Shown piece by piece: positions 27,292 through 35,361 of a stretch of DNA of 64,000 bases. The stretch spans positions 1 to 64,000 of the forward strand of contig CALMRZ010000016.1 of the NCBI GenBank assembly GCA_937872225.1. Reading direction: 5' to 3'. A program made the position numbers and the translations under genes. The notes beneath the pieces were generated by a model that saw only the letters and a program-made list of their open reading frames with translations, did not search any database and had not been told where the DNA came from. The stretch is from an uncultured Spirochaetota bacterium. GTDB taxonomy: Bacteria > Spirochaetota > UBA4802 > UBA5550. Within the stretch, counting starts at the first letter, position 1; every line of letters starts with the position of its first letter.

Positions 27292-27969
27292 ATGAAGAGA
27301 ATATTGCGAATCATTATTCCCCTCGTGTTAATTGCGGTTTTCCAGCTGGTTGACCATGCCGCGGCGGCGGATGACGGCTGGAAACTGAAGAAAAGGCAGG
27401 ACGGGGTCTACGCCTTCTTGCGGGACTATCCCGGTTCCGGATTGAAGGAATTCAGGGGGGTCATGTATGTCAAGGGCGTGCGGCTGTCGAGCATGGTGGC
27501 CACCTTTGACGATACCGCCTCCTATCCCCGGTGGATGCACAACTGCATCGAATCGAAGCTGCTGAAGTACATGAACGTCCGGGAGCGCATCACCTACACC
27601 GTCACCCACGCGCCCTGGCCCGCCAGCGACCGGGACGTCATCGTGTATTCTCTCATGACCCAGGATCCCGGGGACCTGTCCGTGACCATAGCCATCACCG
27701 GCAGGCCGGACTACATGCCGCCGCAGAAGGGCCGGCTGCGGATCCCGATGATGAAGGCCAGCTGGACCTTCAGGCCGCTGAAAACGGGCGACGTCATGGT
27801 CGTGTACCAGACGGTCACCGATCCGGGCGGACCGCTTCCGCTGTCCCTCCTGAACCTGTCCGTGGTGGACCTGCCGTTCCTGACCATGCAGAAATTCAGG
27901 AACGTGGTCAGGGATGACCGGTACGCTGCCGCAATATATCAGGTGATATCAGAGCCCATGGTCAACTAG
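27292..27969 (+). CDS. Secreted START/Bet v 1-like lipid-binding protein, copy 1
   Basis: A 225-residue protein with a signal peptide (about 1-25) followed by a START-like helix-grip domain. WKLKKRQDGVYAFLRDYPGS begins the domain, and FDDTASYPRWMHNCIES, THAPWPASDRDVIVYS and GSW/ASWTFRPL-type strands are typical of START proteins that carry a hydrophobic ligand. It is about 50% similar by eye to the next gene, 110 bases downstream, with the same motif order, so the two are a tandem duplication. No catalytic residues are expected. The ligand is unknown; periplasmic lipid or pigment transfer is plausible. AGGAG lies upstream. Confidence 0.86.
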   Translation: MKRILRIIIPLVLIAVFQLVDHAAAADDGWKLKKRQDGVYAFLRDYPGSGLKEFRGVMYVKGVRLSSMVATFDDTASYPRWMHNCIESKLLKYMNVRERITYTVTHAPWPASDRDVIVYSLMTQDPGDLSVTIAITGRPDYMPPQKGRLRIPMMKASWTFRPLKTGDVMVVYQTVTDPGGPLPLSLLNLSVVDLPFLTMQKFRNVVRDDRYAAAIYQVISEPMVN

Positions 27970-28081
27970 CCCCGCGCCGGATCGGCATCGATGGGTGTTA
28001 GAGGCCCGGATTTCATTTGGGATGATGCGGCACGGATGATCATGATTGTTTCCAACAATAACCAGCGGAGAGGCGACTGCC

Positions 28082-28756
28082 ATGATTAAAAAGATTGTCT
28101 GTACCGCAGTGCTGTTCATCGCGGCCGTAGCGGTGATTGCCGATGCTTCGGCACAGAGCGAGTGGAAGCTGAAAAAGAAGGGCAACGGCATCGAGGTCTA
28201 CGTCAGGGACGTGCCCGGATCCAGGCTCCAGGAGTTCAAGGGGACCATGTACCTTGAGAAGACCCGGCTCTCCAGCCTGATGGCGGCTTTTGAGGACACG
28301 TCGTCCTATACCGCCTGGATGTACGAGTGCATTGACGCGAAGCTCCTGAAACAGATCAATTTCTACGAGCGGATCCACCACCTCGTCACCCACGCCCCCT
28401 GGCCGGTTTGGAACCGCGACCTCGTGTCATATTCCGTCTGCCGGCAGGATCCGAAGACCCTGGCGATTACGATATCGCTTACCGGGAAGCCCGATTTTAT
28501 CCCCCCCCTCCCCAATACGGTGCGGATACCGAAGATGACCGGCACCTGGACCTTTTCCCCGGCCGGAGGGGGCGACATCATGGTGACATACCAGATGCAC
28601 AATGAGCCCGGCGGGTCGATCCCGGCGGGCATCGCCAACATGGCGTCGGTCGACCTGCCCTATAACACCCTCATGCGTCTCCGGGAACTGATCAAGCAGG
28701 AGAAATACGCAAAGGCCGTGTTCGCCCAGATACAGGAGCCGAAGCAGGGGAAATAG
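28082..28756 (+). CDS. Secreted START/Bet v 1-like lipid-binding protein, copy 2
   Basis: A 224-residue paralogue of the preceding protein with its own signal peptide (cleavage near ADASAQ). Corresponding motifs are WKLKKKGNGIEVYVRDVPGS, FEDTSSYTAWMYECIDAKLL and THAPWPVWNRDLVSYS. A lone Cys (YECI) is shared with copy 1 (HNCI). GGAGAGG precedes ATG 28082, and an upstream in-frame start at 28046 would mask the signal peptide. Both copies keep intact frames, arguing for different ligands or expression rather than decay. Confidence 0.86.
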   Translation: MIKKIVCTAVLFIAAVAVIADASAQSEWKLKKKGNGIEVYVRDVPGSRLQEFKGTMYLEKTRLSSLMAAFEDTSSYTAWMYECIDAKLLKQINFYERIHHLVTHAPWPVWNRDLVSYSVCRQDPKTLAITISLTGKPDFIPPLPNTVRIPKMTGTWTFSPAGGGDIMVTYQMHNEPGGSIPAGIANMASVDLPYNTLMRLRELIKQEKYAKAVFAQIQEPKQGK

Positions 28757-28765
28757 GGCCCCGTT

Positions 28766-29173
28766 CTACCGGAACGAGGAAACCCCATCGTCGCCGGAAA
28801 GGTAAAAAAGGAGGGGCAGCTCGCAGGACAGCAGCAGGGTCCGGGTTATGAGGACGGCAAGGGCAGCCGGCGCCGTATCGATGCCCTGGACCGCGCTGTA
28901 GAAGAGAAACCCCGCTGTAAAGGCCGCATGAAAGTCCATCAGCCAGAGCTGCAGTTTCCGGTGGAGCCTGTTCCTGAAGAAAAGCTGTATGACGTGATAG
29001 GTCAGGGCCAGGGTCAGCAGGGCCCCCGTGATGATCGACGCCGCCTTGCCGTACAGGAACAGCAGCCCGAACATGAGGAAAATGATCTCCAGGTAGTACA
29101 GCGTCGCCAGATAGGCGCTGATCTGGGGGGCCCTGGTCCGGATGCCTTCGGTTATCGCATGAACTCTTTCCAT
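28766..29173 (-). CDS. Four-helix membrane protein of unknown function
   Basis: A 135-residue protein with four hydrophobic helices (about 20-40, 45-65, 77-95, 103-125), short loops and basic cytoplasmic ends (RNRLHRKLQLW). I do not recognise a family. AAGGAAG precedes the ATG. It is convergent with the START gene (nine bases apart) and divergent from the hybrid kinase. Nothing in the sequence indicates a substrate. Confidence 0.7.
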   Translation of the reverse strand: MERVHAITEGIRTRAPQISAYLATLYYLEIIFLMFGLLFLYGKAASIITGALLTLALTYHVIQLFFRNRLHRKLQLWLMDFHAAFTAGFLFYSAVQGIDTAPAALAVLITRTLLLSCELPLLFYLSGDDGVSSFR

Positions 29174-29292
29174 GGCGTCTTCCTTTGTTAAACACTAAAG
29201 GTTACTGCCCCGCTGTCCAGAACATTTTCTTCCTTCCGGGTCCCGGGAACCCCACCGCCGGTAAACCGCCTGCGTGAAGATGCTATTTCTGG

Positions 29293-29320
29293 TTGACAAT
29301 TGTCGCGATACTGGTATGCT
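29293..29320 (+). promoter_or_regulatory. Promoter of the hybrid kinase gene, with embedded palindrome
   Basis: TTGACA at 29293-29298 and TATGCT at 29315-29320 are separated by 16 bases; TGCTAT at 29317 is an alternative with 18. The perfect palindrome GACAATTGTC (29295-29304) overlaps the -35 and could be an operator. Confidence 0.5.
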
Positions 29321-29337
29321 ATTATTGGAGGATATCC

Positions 29338-29412
29338 ATGGCCGATTGTTACCCCTGTTTGCGCCGCCTGTCACTGCATACGGGTTCCCGCTCTCCGCGG
29401 ACGAGGAAGTAG
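29338..29412 (+). CDS. Possible 24-residue leader peptide before the hybrid kinase
   Basis: An ATG at 29338, with GGAGG at 27-31 of the same hundred (six-base spacing), opens a 24-codon frame (MADCYPCLRRLSLHTGSRS...). Its TAG at 29410-29412 is directly followed by the kinase ATG. This stop-start junction would couple translation. Predicted transcription begins very near the GGAGG, which weakens the case. The peptide is basic, with a CYPC pair and no hydrophobic stretch. Confidence 0.3.
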   Translation: MADCYPCLRRLSLHTGSRSPRTRK

Positions 29413-31314
29413 ATGGGCAAGAAGCTGGCCGATTTGTTCCTGGGAAAATACAGGAACGCTGATTACGTCCTTCAGCAGAAATCAAAGCTTATTCTTTCCG
29501 TGTCCTTCGTCATCATTGCCGTTTTTATTGTCCTCATTTTAACCAATATTGTCCGCAACAACACGTCAGCGGAGGTCCTGTCGCCCCTTGTCTCGGGTCT
29601 GATCTTCCTGTTTGCTGCCCTGTACCTGTTGAGGTCGGGCAGGTTCACCCTATCCGCACACCTGGTTCTCTGTATATGCCTGGCTGCCGTCTGGGGCGCG
29701 CTGTTTTTCGATATCAATACCGAAAGCGCCATAGTCCTGGACACGATCGTCTATGCCATTGGACTCATGGTGCTGACGCCGATCGTGGTGACGCGGCACA
29801 AGACCGGTATCGTCGTCTACTGCGCCGTTAACGTGGTCATTTTTATTATTTTCAGCTTGCGGGCGAAGGACCTGTACCACCTTTCGGTCTTTGCCTTTAC
29901 CGATTATCTCATCGACAACATGATCGCCTTCGTTTTCATCGGTATCATGTCCTATCACATATTCAGGATCAATGACAGGGCCCTGCGCCTGGCCGAGGAG
30001 GAAATGGAGAAAAACCGGGACCTGGCCCAGCACCTCGAGGAGATGGTCCACGACCGCACCGAGGAGCTCCAGGAGGCGAATGATAAGCTGAAGGAGATGG
30101 ACCGCATCAAGTCCAACTTCTTCGCCAACATTTCCCATGAAATCAGGACGCCCCTGACCATGATCCTGGCCCCGGTCGAATCGGCCCTCCAGGGAGACCA
30201 GGGCGTCACCATCGACCGCAATCTCCTCCTGACGGTGGAGCGCAACGCGTCGCGGCTCCTGAACCTCGTCAACAACCTCCTGGACCTTGCCAGGCTCGAC
30301 GCGGGACGCATGCCCATGGCCGTGGCCCGGCAGGACATGGTCGCCTTCGTCCGGTCGTACATCGACACGGTCCGCTCCGCCTTCGAGACTCGTCATCTTG
30401 ACCTGAAGGTGGTCTCCTCCAGGGACTCCATCACGGTCTATTTCGACCCTGAAAAGATGGACAAGATCTTCATGAACCTTTTCTCAAACGCCTTCAAGTA
30501 CACCGAGCCCGGCGGCTCCATAACGGTCAGGGTGATCGATGATGACCGGGCCTGCTACATCGAGTTCGAGGACACCGGGGCGGGCATCCCCCGGGACAAC
30601 CTGGACATCATCTTCGACCGCTTCGGCCAGGCCCATGCCGGCGCGCACCGCCGGGGGGAAGGCTCCGGCATCGGCCTCTCCCTGGTCAGGGAGCTGGTCC
30701 AGCTGCACGGCGGCACCGTATCGGTGGAGAGCGTCTACGCCGGCGACAATCCCGCTGACCACGGCACCGTGTTCACCATCATGCTTCCCAAGGGGACGGC
30801 GCAGTGGAAATACTTTCCCGGTATCCAGTACCTGGAGCCGGGGGAGAAGGGCGGCCCGCTCTTCCCGCAGCGGGCGGTGGAGACGCGGTTCCTGAGCGAG
30901 GCCAAGGAGACCATGCCGGGACCCGCGGCGACGCCGGCCCGGCCCGAAGTGTCGCTCCTCGTGGTTGAGGACAATGCCGATATGCGGAAGTACCTCACCA
31001 CGCTCCTCGAGCGCCGGTACTCGGTGCGCTGCGCCGAGAACGGCCGGGAAGGCCTGGCCGCGGCAACCGCAAAGAGGCCGGACCTCGTCATCACCGACGT
31101 GATGATGCCGGTGATGAACGGCTATGAAATGACGAGGCGGCTCAGGGAGGACGATGCGCTGAAGCAGATACCGGTCATCATGCTCACCGCGCGGGTGGAA
31201 TCCAGCGAACTGGATGACGGCCAGGTGAACATGGCCGACGATTACATCACCAAGCCCTTTAACGGGCAGGAGCTCCTGTCCCGCATCGAGGCCCTCCTGT
31301 CCCGGCGCAAATAG
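29413..31314 (+). CDS. Hybrid sensor histidine kinase/response regulator with 6TM sensor
   Basis: A 633-residue protein. Residues 25-190 form six membrane helices with almost no periplasmic loops, followed by a coiled coil (about 190-230). The HisKA domain has the phosphoacceptor His242 in FANISHEIRTPLTM. The ATPase domain shows NLFSNAFKYT, FEDTGAGIP and GSGIGLSLV. The C-terminal receiver has LVVEDNADM, LVITDVMMPVMNGYEM with Asp562, and YITKPFNG. The kinase can therefore phosphorylate its own receiver; an output partner is not adjacent. The membrane part (FLGKYRNADYVLQQKSK, LLRSGRFTLSAH) is homologous to those of the SpoIIE protein at 51739 and the chemoreceptor at 60766. GAGGAAG precedes the ATG. 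Confidence 0.95.
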   Translation: MGKKLADLFLGKYRNADYVLQQKSKLILSVSFVIIAVFIVLILTNIVRNNTSAEVLSPLVSGLIFLFAALYLLRSGRFTLSAHLVLCICLAAVWGALFFDINTESAIVLDTIVYAIGLMVLTPIVVTRHKTGIVVYCAVNVVIFIIFSLRAKDLYHLSVFAFTDYLIDNMIAFVFIGIMSYHIFRINDRALRLAEEEMEKNRDLAQHLEEMVHDRTEELQEANDKLKEMDRIKSNFFANISHEIRTPLTMILAPVESALQGDQGVTIDRNLLLTVERNASRLLNLVNNLLDLARLDAGRMPMAVARQDMVAFVRSYIDTVRSAFETRHLDLKVVSSRDSITVYFDPEKMDKIFMNLFSNAFKYTEPGGSITVRVIDDDRACYIEFEDTGAGIPRDNLDIIFDRFGQAHAGAHRRGEGSGIGLSLVRELVQLHGGTVSVESVYAGDNPADHGTVFTIMLPKGTAQWKYFPGIQYLEPGEKGGPLFPQRAVETRFLSEAKETMPGPAATPARPEVSLLVVEDNADMRKYLTTLLERRYSVRCAENGREGLAAATAKRPDLVITDVMMPVMNGYEMTRRLREDDALKQIPVIMLTARVESSELDDGQVNMADDYITKPFNGQELLSRIEALLSRRK

Positions 31315-31335
31315 GGAGGTCCCGGTCCGGCGCCC

Positions 31336-32220
31336 CTAGTCCCTTCCCTTCAGCGGCACGATGCCCGCCATTTCGCCCAGGACGTTGACCAGGTCGGTCC
31401 CGGCGGGGACCACGATCTTGGCGTTGTTCTTCAGCGCCTCTTCGAGCATCTGGATCCTTCGCAGCAGCTGGGCGTTTCCAATGAAATACTGGTTGGCGGC
31501 CTCGTTCACCAGTTTGATCGCCTGGGCCTCGCCGTCGGCCGCCAGTATCCGCGCCTGCCGCACTCCTTCCGCCTTCTTGATGTCGGCGCGCTTCTGCCCG
31601 TCGGCGGCGGTTTCGGTGGCGGTGGCGAAATCGATGGCGGCGATTTTTTCGTTCTCCGCCTTCACCACCTTGTTCATCGTCTCCTGGACGTCCTTGGGCG
31701 GGTCGATCTCCTTCAGCTCGGTCCTGACGACCTCGAGCCCCCATTTTTCCGTTTCCTTGCAGAGGGTCAGCAGCAGGTCGGAGTTGATCTTGCTCCGCTC
31801 GCTGTTCGCCGATTTCAACGTCATGGTGCCGATGATGTTCCGCAGGGTGGTCCGCGCCAGGTTCACTATCTGCAGCTCGTAGTTGTTGACGTTGTACTGG
31901 GAGCTCTTGACGCTTTCCTCGTCGGCCTTGACCTTGAAGTAGACCTGGGCGTCCACCCGAGCGTTCAGGTTGTCATTGGTAATGATCTCCTGTGGCTTGG
32001 CGTCGACCATCTGCTCCGTGACGTTGACCCGGAACATCCGTTCGATGACGGGGATGATCCAGTGAAAGCCAGGCTGGGCAAAGCGGGCGTATTTGCCGAG
32101 GCGTTCGATCAGGCCGCGGTGCGTCGGGCGGACTATCCGTATCCCTGAAAAGAAGAGCGCCAGGGACGCGATCGTTACAATTGTAATGAGCAGCCAGTAT
32201 CCGCTTAAGAATTCACTCAT
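31336..32220 (-). CDS. SPFH-domain (stomatin/paraslipin-like) membrane protein
   Basis: A 294-residue protein with one N-terminal helix (about 8-28), then an SPFH/Band 7 domain. GIRIVRPTHRGLIERLGKYA, QPGFHWIIPVIERMFRVNV, EIITNDNLNARVDAQVYFKV and VVRTELKEIDPPKDVQETM are diagnostic. The C-terminal helix (AEGVRQARILAADGEAQAIK) mediates oligomerisation in relatives. Such proteins scaffold membrane microdomains and regulate proteases such as FtsH or NfeD partners; no NfeD gene is adjacent. The start is the ATG at 32220 with AAGGAG upstream; the longer frame is not family-like. Confidence 0.94.
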   Translation of the reverse strand: MSEFLSGYWLLITIVTIASLALFFSGIRIVRPTHRGLIERLGKYARFAQPGFHWIIPVIERMFRVNVTEQMVDAKPQEIITNDNLNARVDAQVYFKVKADEESVKSSQYNVNNYELQIVNLARTTLRNIIGTMTLKSANSERSKINSDLLLTLCKETEKWGLEVVRTELKEIDPPKDVQETMNKVVKAENEKIAAIDFATATETAADGQKRADIKKAEGVRQARILAADGEAQAIKLVNEAANQYFIGNAQLLRRIQMLEEALKNNAKIVVPAGTDLVNVLGEMAGIVPLKGRD

Positions 32221-32785
32221 GGCATGTCTCCTTGTGGTGTTTATTCTGATAATTGCACGATACATATTGCCGGAAAACAGCGGTTCATCAGGGACCTGCC
32301 CGGCCGCCCCATGGAAACAGGGGGAATAATCCAATCGTACAAGGGGTTTAGAAAAAAGTCTAACAGTTTCCTGAAAAAACCGGCCGGGATCAAGGGCGAG
32401 GGCGGGGCGCGACGCAAGTCGTCGGCCGACACCGCCGCGGGGCGGCAGGGGTTCCGGCCAGGCGAGTGCGGGGACGGATCATTCTTCCTACAGCTGGGCT
32501 TTTACCTTGCTGAACAGGTCGCTGCTGATGACGCGGGAAAGGTTTTTCAGCACCTCGTCTTTCTTCAGGCCCTTTGAAAGGTCGTTGCGAACGGCCAGCA
32601 CTATGGATTGGATGTATGCTTTTTCATTCATCGCGGTTTCCCCGGAATAGTATCAATCTATCTGGTAAATGCAGCAGTCATGTGCCGGTCCCGCCGGCGG
32701 CACGCACACTGTATTATCGTACTAATGCCGGCAATACTTGAACCTTTGTTGTGCCGGCCGTGATGCCGCAGACGATCCGCGCGGG
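32221..32785. other. Intergenic region around a small minus-strand frame
   Basis: Apart from the possible 47-codon gene at 32488-32631, I see no supportable feature here. The stretch 32330-32470 is moderately G/C-rich with no strong hairpin, and 32640-32785 is a mixed region with no recognisable promoter. Confidence 0.4.
32488..32631 (-). CDS. Possible small protein of 47 residues
   Basis: ATG at 32631 (minus), after GGGGAAA, opens a 47-codon frame ending TAG at 32490-32488. The product begins MNEKAYIQSIVLAVRND and ends VISSDLFSKVKAQL. It is predicted helical and amphipathic, with about a third charged residues, and has no signal peptide. It is preceded by the flavodoxin-fold gene on the same strand. 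Amino-acid composition (few Arg/Pro/Cys) looks like a real protein rather than a shadow frame in G/C-rich DNA, but there is no family match I can name. Confidence 0.5.
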   Translation of the reverse strand: MNEKAYIQSIVLAVRNDLSKGLKKDEVLKNLSRVISSDLFSKVKAQL

Positions 32786-34165
32786 CTACAGTTTCAGGAT
32801 GGCCTTGAAGGGCCGCAGCATCTCTTCCTTCATGCGCTGCTTGTACACGACGTCCCTGAAGCCGGGGAGCCTGACCAGCTGAGACAGGGCGCCGTTGACC
32901 AGGCTCTGGGCGAAGCGCCGTTTCGGAAAGTCGTACATGCCGTGCTTCCGGTAGTACCGGTGGTCGGCCAGGAAAGGAAAGCGCAGCCAGCCCCAGATCT
33001 CGTCCCTGAAGATCTTCCACCCGCCCACGCTCAGGAATGTCGGGGGCCCTATGTAGTTTTTTTCGGCCCGGGCTACGGCGTTGCAGGCCAGGTTCTGGAT
33101 CTGCAGGTCCAGCTCCTTCGAGTTCCCGCCTTCGTCCGTTACGATGTCAACGAGGTTTGCGTGCTGGAACTCCGGGAAGGCGCGGAGAAATTCATTGAAG
33201 GACGACAGTTTCCCCAGCTGCCCTGACACGAGACATCCCACCTGCTTGCCTTCCAGGACTGGGGTGTGGTTGTTGTAGAAACTCCTGTCGATGAACCGTT
33301 TCCACAGGGACGAGAGGTGCCGGTCCCGCGTCTCCATGCAGTAGAAGATGATGTCCGCCGCCTTGATCCTGCTTTCGAAAAAAAGGTGGAAATCGTCGCT
33401 GTCGCCGTACACGCACCGGTTGTCGTAGGCGCACTGGAGGCATCCCAGGCAGCCCCCCTTGATTTTGAGATCGTGGAGGTTGTACACCGGCGGCGCTTCG
33501 GTAAAGGACCGGCTGAGGCGATCGGCCATCTTCCCCAGGTTGGACGAGGGGGAGGAGGCATCGGTGATGATGACGATGTTTTTCCCGGCGGGATTGATCC
33601 TGTTTTTCGGCGGGGAAGGCCGGTACGGCGACATCCTGGCGCTGACGGGGTAATAGGCCCGCGCCGCCGGCGTGTTGTCCCGCACGGCGTCGAACATGCA
33701 GGTCGTGAAGGCGTCAAAGCGCTTCCGTTCCCGGCCCCTCACCAGGTCGTACATGGCGGCGGAGTAGGAGCCGGCGAATTTCATGGCCAGGTCATCGCAG
33801 ATGGCGCGCAGGTAATTGTGCCCCGTGTGGTCAAAGAAGTGGATGGAGGTCGTGATTACCGCGGCGAATTTCGATCTGAAGGCCGCGGACGCTTTTCTCT
33901 CGAAGACCAGTTCAATGAAGCGCTTGTACTGCGACGGGACCAGCAGGTAGTAGAGGGGGAATGCCCATATGACGAGCTCCGACGACCTGACGTCCTCCAG
34001 GACAGCGCGGAAGGCCTTCGGGTCCTTTTCGATGACCTTTATGCCCCGGGAAATATCATGGATGTAGTACGTGTTGTCCGGATACTGTTTCCGGATATAC
34101 CGGATATACTGCATGGTGACGCTTATGTCACCCTTGGGGCTTCCGTTGAGGACCGTGATCTTCAT
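32786..34165 (-). CDS. Fusion of two flavodoxin-fold (NADPH-dependent FMN reductase/iron-sulfur flavoprotein-like) domains
   Basis: A 459-residue protein. Domain 1 (about 1-190) starts MKITVLNGSPKGDISVTM, the FMN phosphate loop of the NADPH-dependent FMN-reductase family, with WAFPLYYLLVPSQYKRF. Domain 2 (about 195-380) starts NIVIITDASSPSSNLGKMAD and contains CLGCLQCAYDNRCVYGDSDDF: four Cys in C-X2-C-X2-C-X5-C, as in iron-sulfur flavoproteins that bind a cluster. The end (about 385-459) is a basic helical tail. Two redox-active modules in one chain suggest internal electron transfer between FMN sites. The substrate is unknown. The ATG at 34165 has GGGAGG upstream. Confidence 0.85.
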   Translation of the reverse strand: MKITVLNGSPKGDISVTMQYIRYIRKQYPDNTYYIHDISRGIKVIEKDPKAFRAVLEDVRSSELVIWAFPLYYLLVPSQYKRFIELVFERKASAAFRSKFAAVITTSIHFFDHTGHNYLRAICDDLAMKFAGSYSAAMYDLVRGRERKRFDAFTTCMFDAVRDNTPAARAYYPVSARMSPYRPSPPKNRINPAGKNIVIITDASSPSSNLGKMADRLSRSFTEAPPVYNLHDLKIKGGCLGCLQCAYDNRCVYGDSDDFHLFFESRIKAADIIFYCMETRDRHLSSLWKRFIDRSFYNNHTPVLEGKQVGCLVSGQLGKLSSFNEFLRAFPEFQHANLVDIVTDEGGNSKELDLQIQNLACNAVARAEKNYIGPPTFLSVGGWKIFRDEIWGWLRFPFLADHRYYRKHGMYDFPKRRFAQSLVNGALSQLVRLPGFRDVVYKQRMKEEMLRPFKAILKL

Positions 34166-34391
34166 GATGCCACCTCCCTGGGCGTGTAGCTGGGAATCGG
34201 GGTCTCGCCTGCCGTCTCGGGCAAAAATGTCCCACACCGGGAGGGAATAATCAACCTATTTTTTATGGCCGATGCCGGCGAGAGAGGCGGGCAAAATGTT
34301 ATTGACTCACATGATTGTTTCTGCTTTCAATAATATGATCCCCGGAACAGTGGTAATCCTGAACGTTATGGAACATGGATGTTTGAAGCCT

Positions 34392-35342
34392 ATGAAAAAC
34401 CTTACCTTTCTCCTCCTCGTTGTTGCCCTCGTGCCGGCAGCGGCCCGTGCCTCCGAGTGCAAGAGGTACCGTGATGCGGTTTTCCACTACAGCATCTGCG
34501 CCCCGGGGGACTGGAAAAAGAATTACCGTGAAGACGGGGACCGGCATTACGTGACCTTCCGGCGGGCCCGCGCGGCCGGGACCGAAATTTCCGTCACGGC
34601 GTTGCCCGCCGGTGGGGAGGGCGTTCAGGATGGGAACGGCTGGAGGAAACTGCTGGGCCGGGGCACCGGAAAAGGCTTCAGGAAAATCATCGAGACGAAG
34701 GAACTGGCCGCAGGGGGGAATGTGACGGTAAAGGTCGTGGTTTTCGATTATTATTCCCGGGGCGTGAGAATGCTCCAGCGCACCATGTTCTCGCGGTACG
34801 GCAGCAAAACCCTGGTCATCGAGTGCAGGGCCCCCGTCCGCTCCTTCTCGAGATACACGGATGTTTTCAACGAAGTCATGTCAAGCGTTGATTATGCCGG
34901 GACGCAGGCAGGGGAAGCCATGAACGAGCCCGGCGATGAGAAAGAGGCCGCCCGAAAGCAGGTTGAGGCGAAAAAGCCGGTTGAAACGACACAGAAGGCG
35001 GAGCGGAAAAAGCGTTCCGTGGCCCTGAAGCCCAAGGAACCGAAGCCCGATACGAAGGTTCAAAAAGAGAAGGATAAAAAGGAAGAGCTCTCCATGTCGG
35101 AACCGGAAAGGCCGGAGAAGGACCTTTCATCTGAAAAATCCCGGAGTGAAACAACCGAAGCCCGGCGGAAAACCAGGGAGGAGACGGCCCCGGCCGGGTC
35201 GATCGGGAACGGTAAAGACGAAGTCGTTGATGTGGACAGCATTGAAGACCCTGAGGCCAAAAAGGTGATAGAGAGCGAACTTAATACCCTGCAGGACATG
35301 GAACGCAGGGGCATCATCGAAAAGATAGAAGAAGAAAAATAG
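34392..35342 (+). CDS. Secreted PsbP/DcrB-like protein with charged C-terminal tail
   Basis: A 316-residue protein with a signal peptide (AAARASEC region, residues about 1-22). Residues 25-175 resemble the PsbP/DcrB fold: FHYSICAPGDWKKNY near the start and FSRYTDVFNEVMSSVDY at the end, the usual closing helix. From about 180 to 300 a Lys/Glu/Pro-rich low-complexity region (KKPVETTQKAERKKRSVAL) links to a final helix (ESELNTLQDMERRGIIEKI). The start is uncertain: ATG 34392 fits the signal peptide, while a longer frame begins at 34272. Function unknown; the tail may bind the envelope or nucleic acid. It converges with the barrel gene 19 bases on. Confidence 0.75.
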   Translation: MKNLTFLLLVVALVPAAARASECKRYRDAVFHYSICAPGDWKKNYREDGDRHYVTFRRARAAGTEISVTALPAGGEGVQDGNGWRKLLGRGTGKGFRKIIETKELAAGGNVTVKVVVFDYYSRGVRMLQRTMFSRYGSKTLVIECRAPVRSFSRYTDVFNEVMSSVDYAGTQAGEAMNEPGDEKEAARKQVEAKKPVETTQKAERKKRSVALKPKEPKPDTKVQKEKDKKEELSMSEPERPEKDLSSEKSRSETTEARRKTREETAPAGSIGNGKDEVVDVDSIEDPEAKKVIESELNTLQDMERRGIIEKIEEEK

Positions 35343-35361
35343 TCTGCCCCACGGTACTGAC

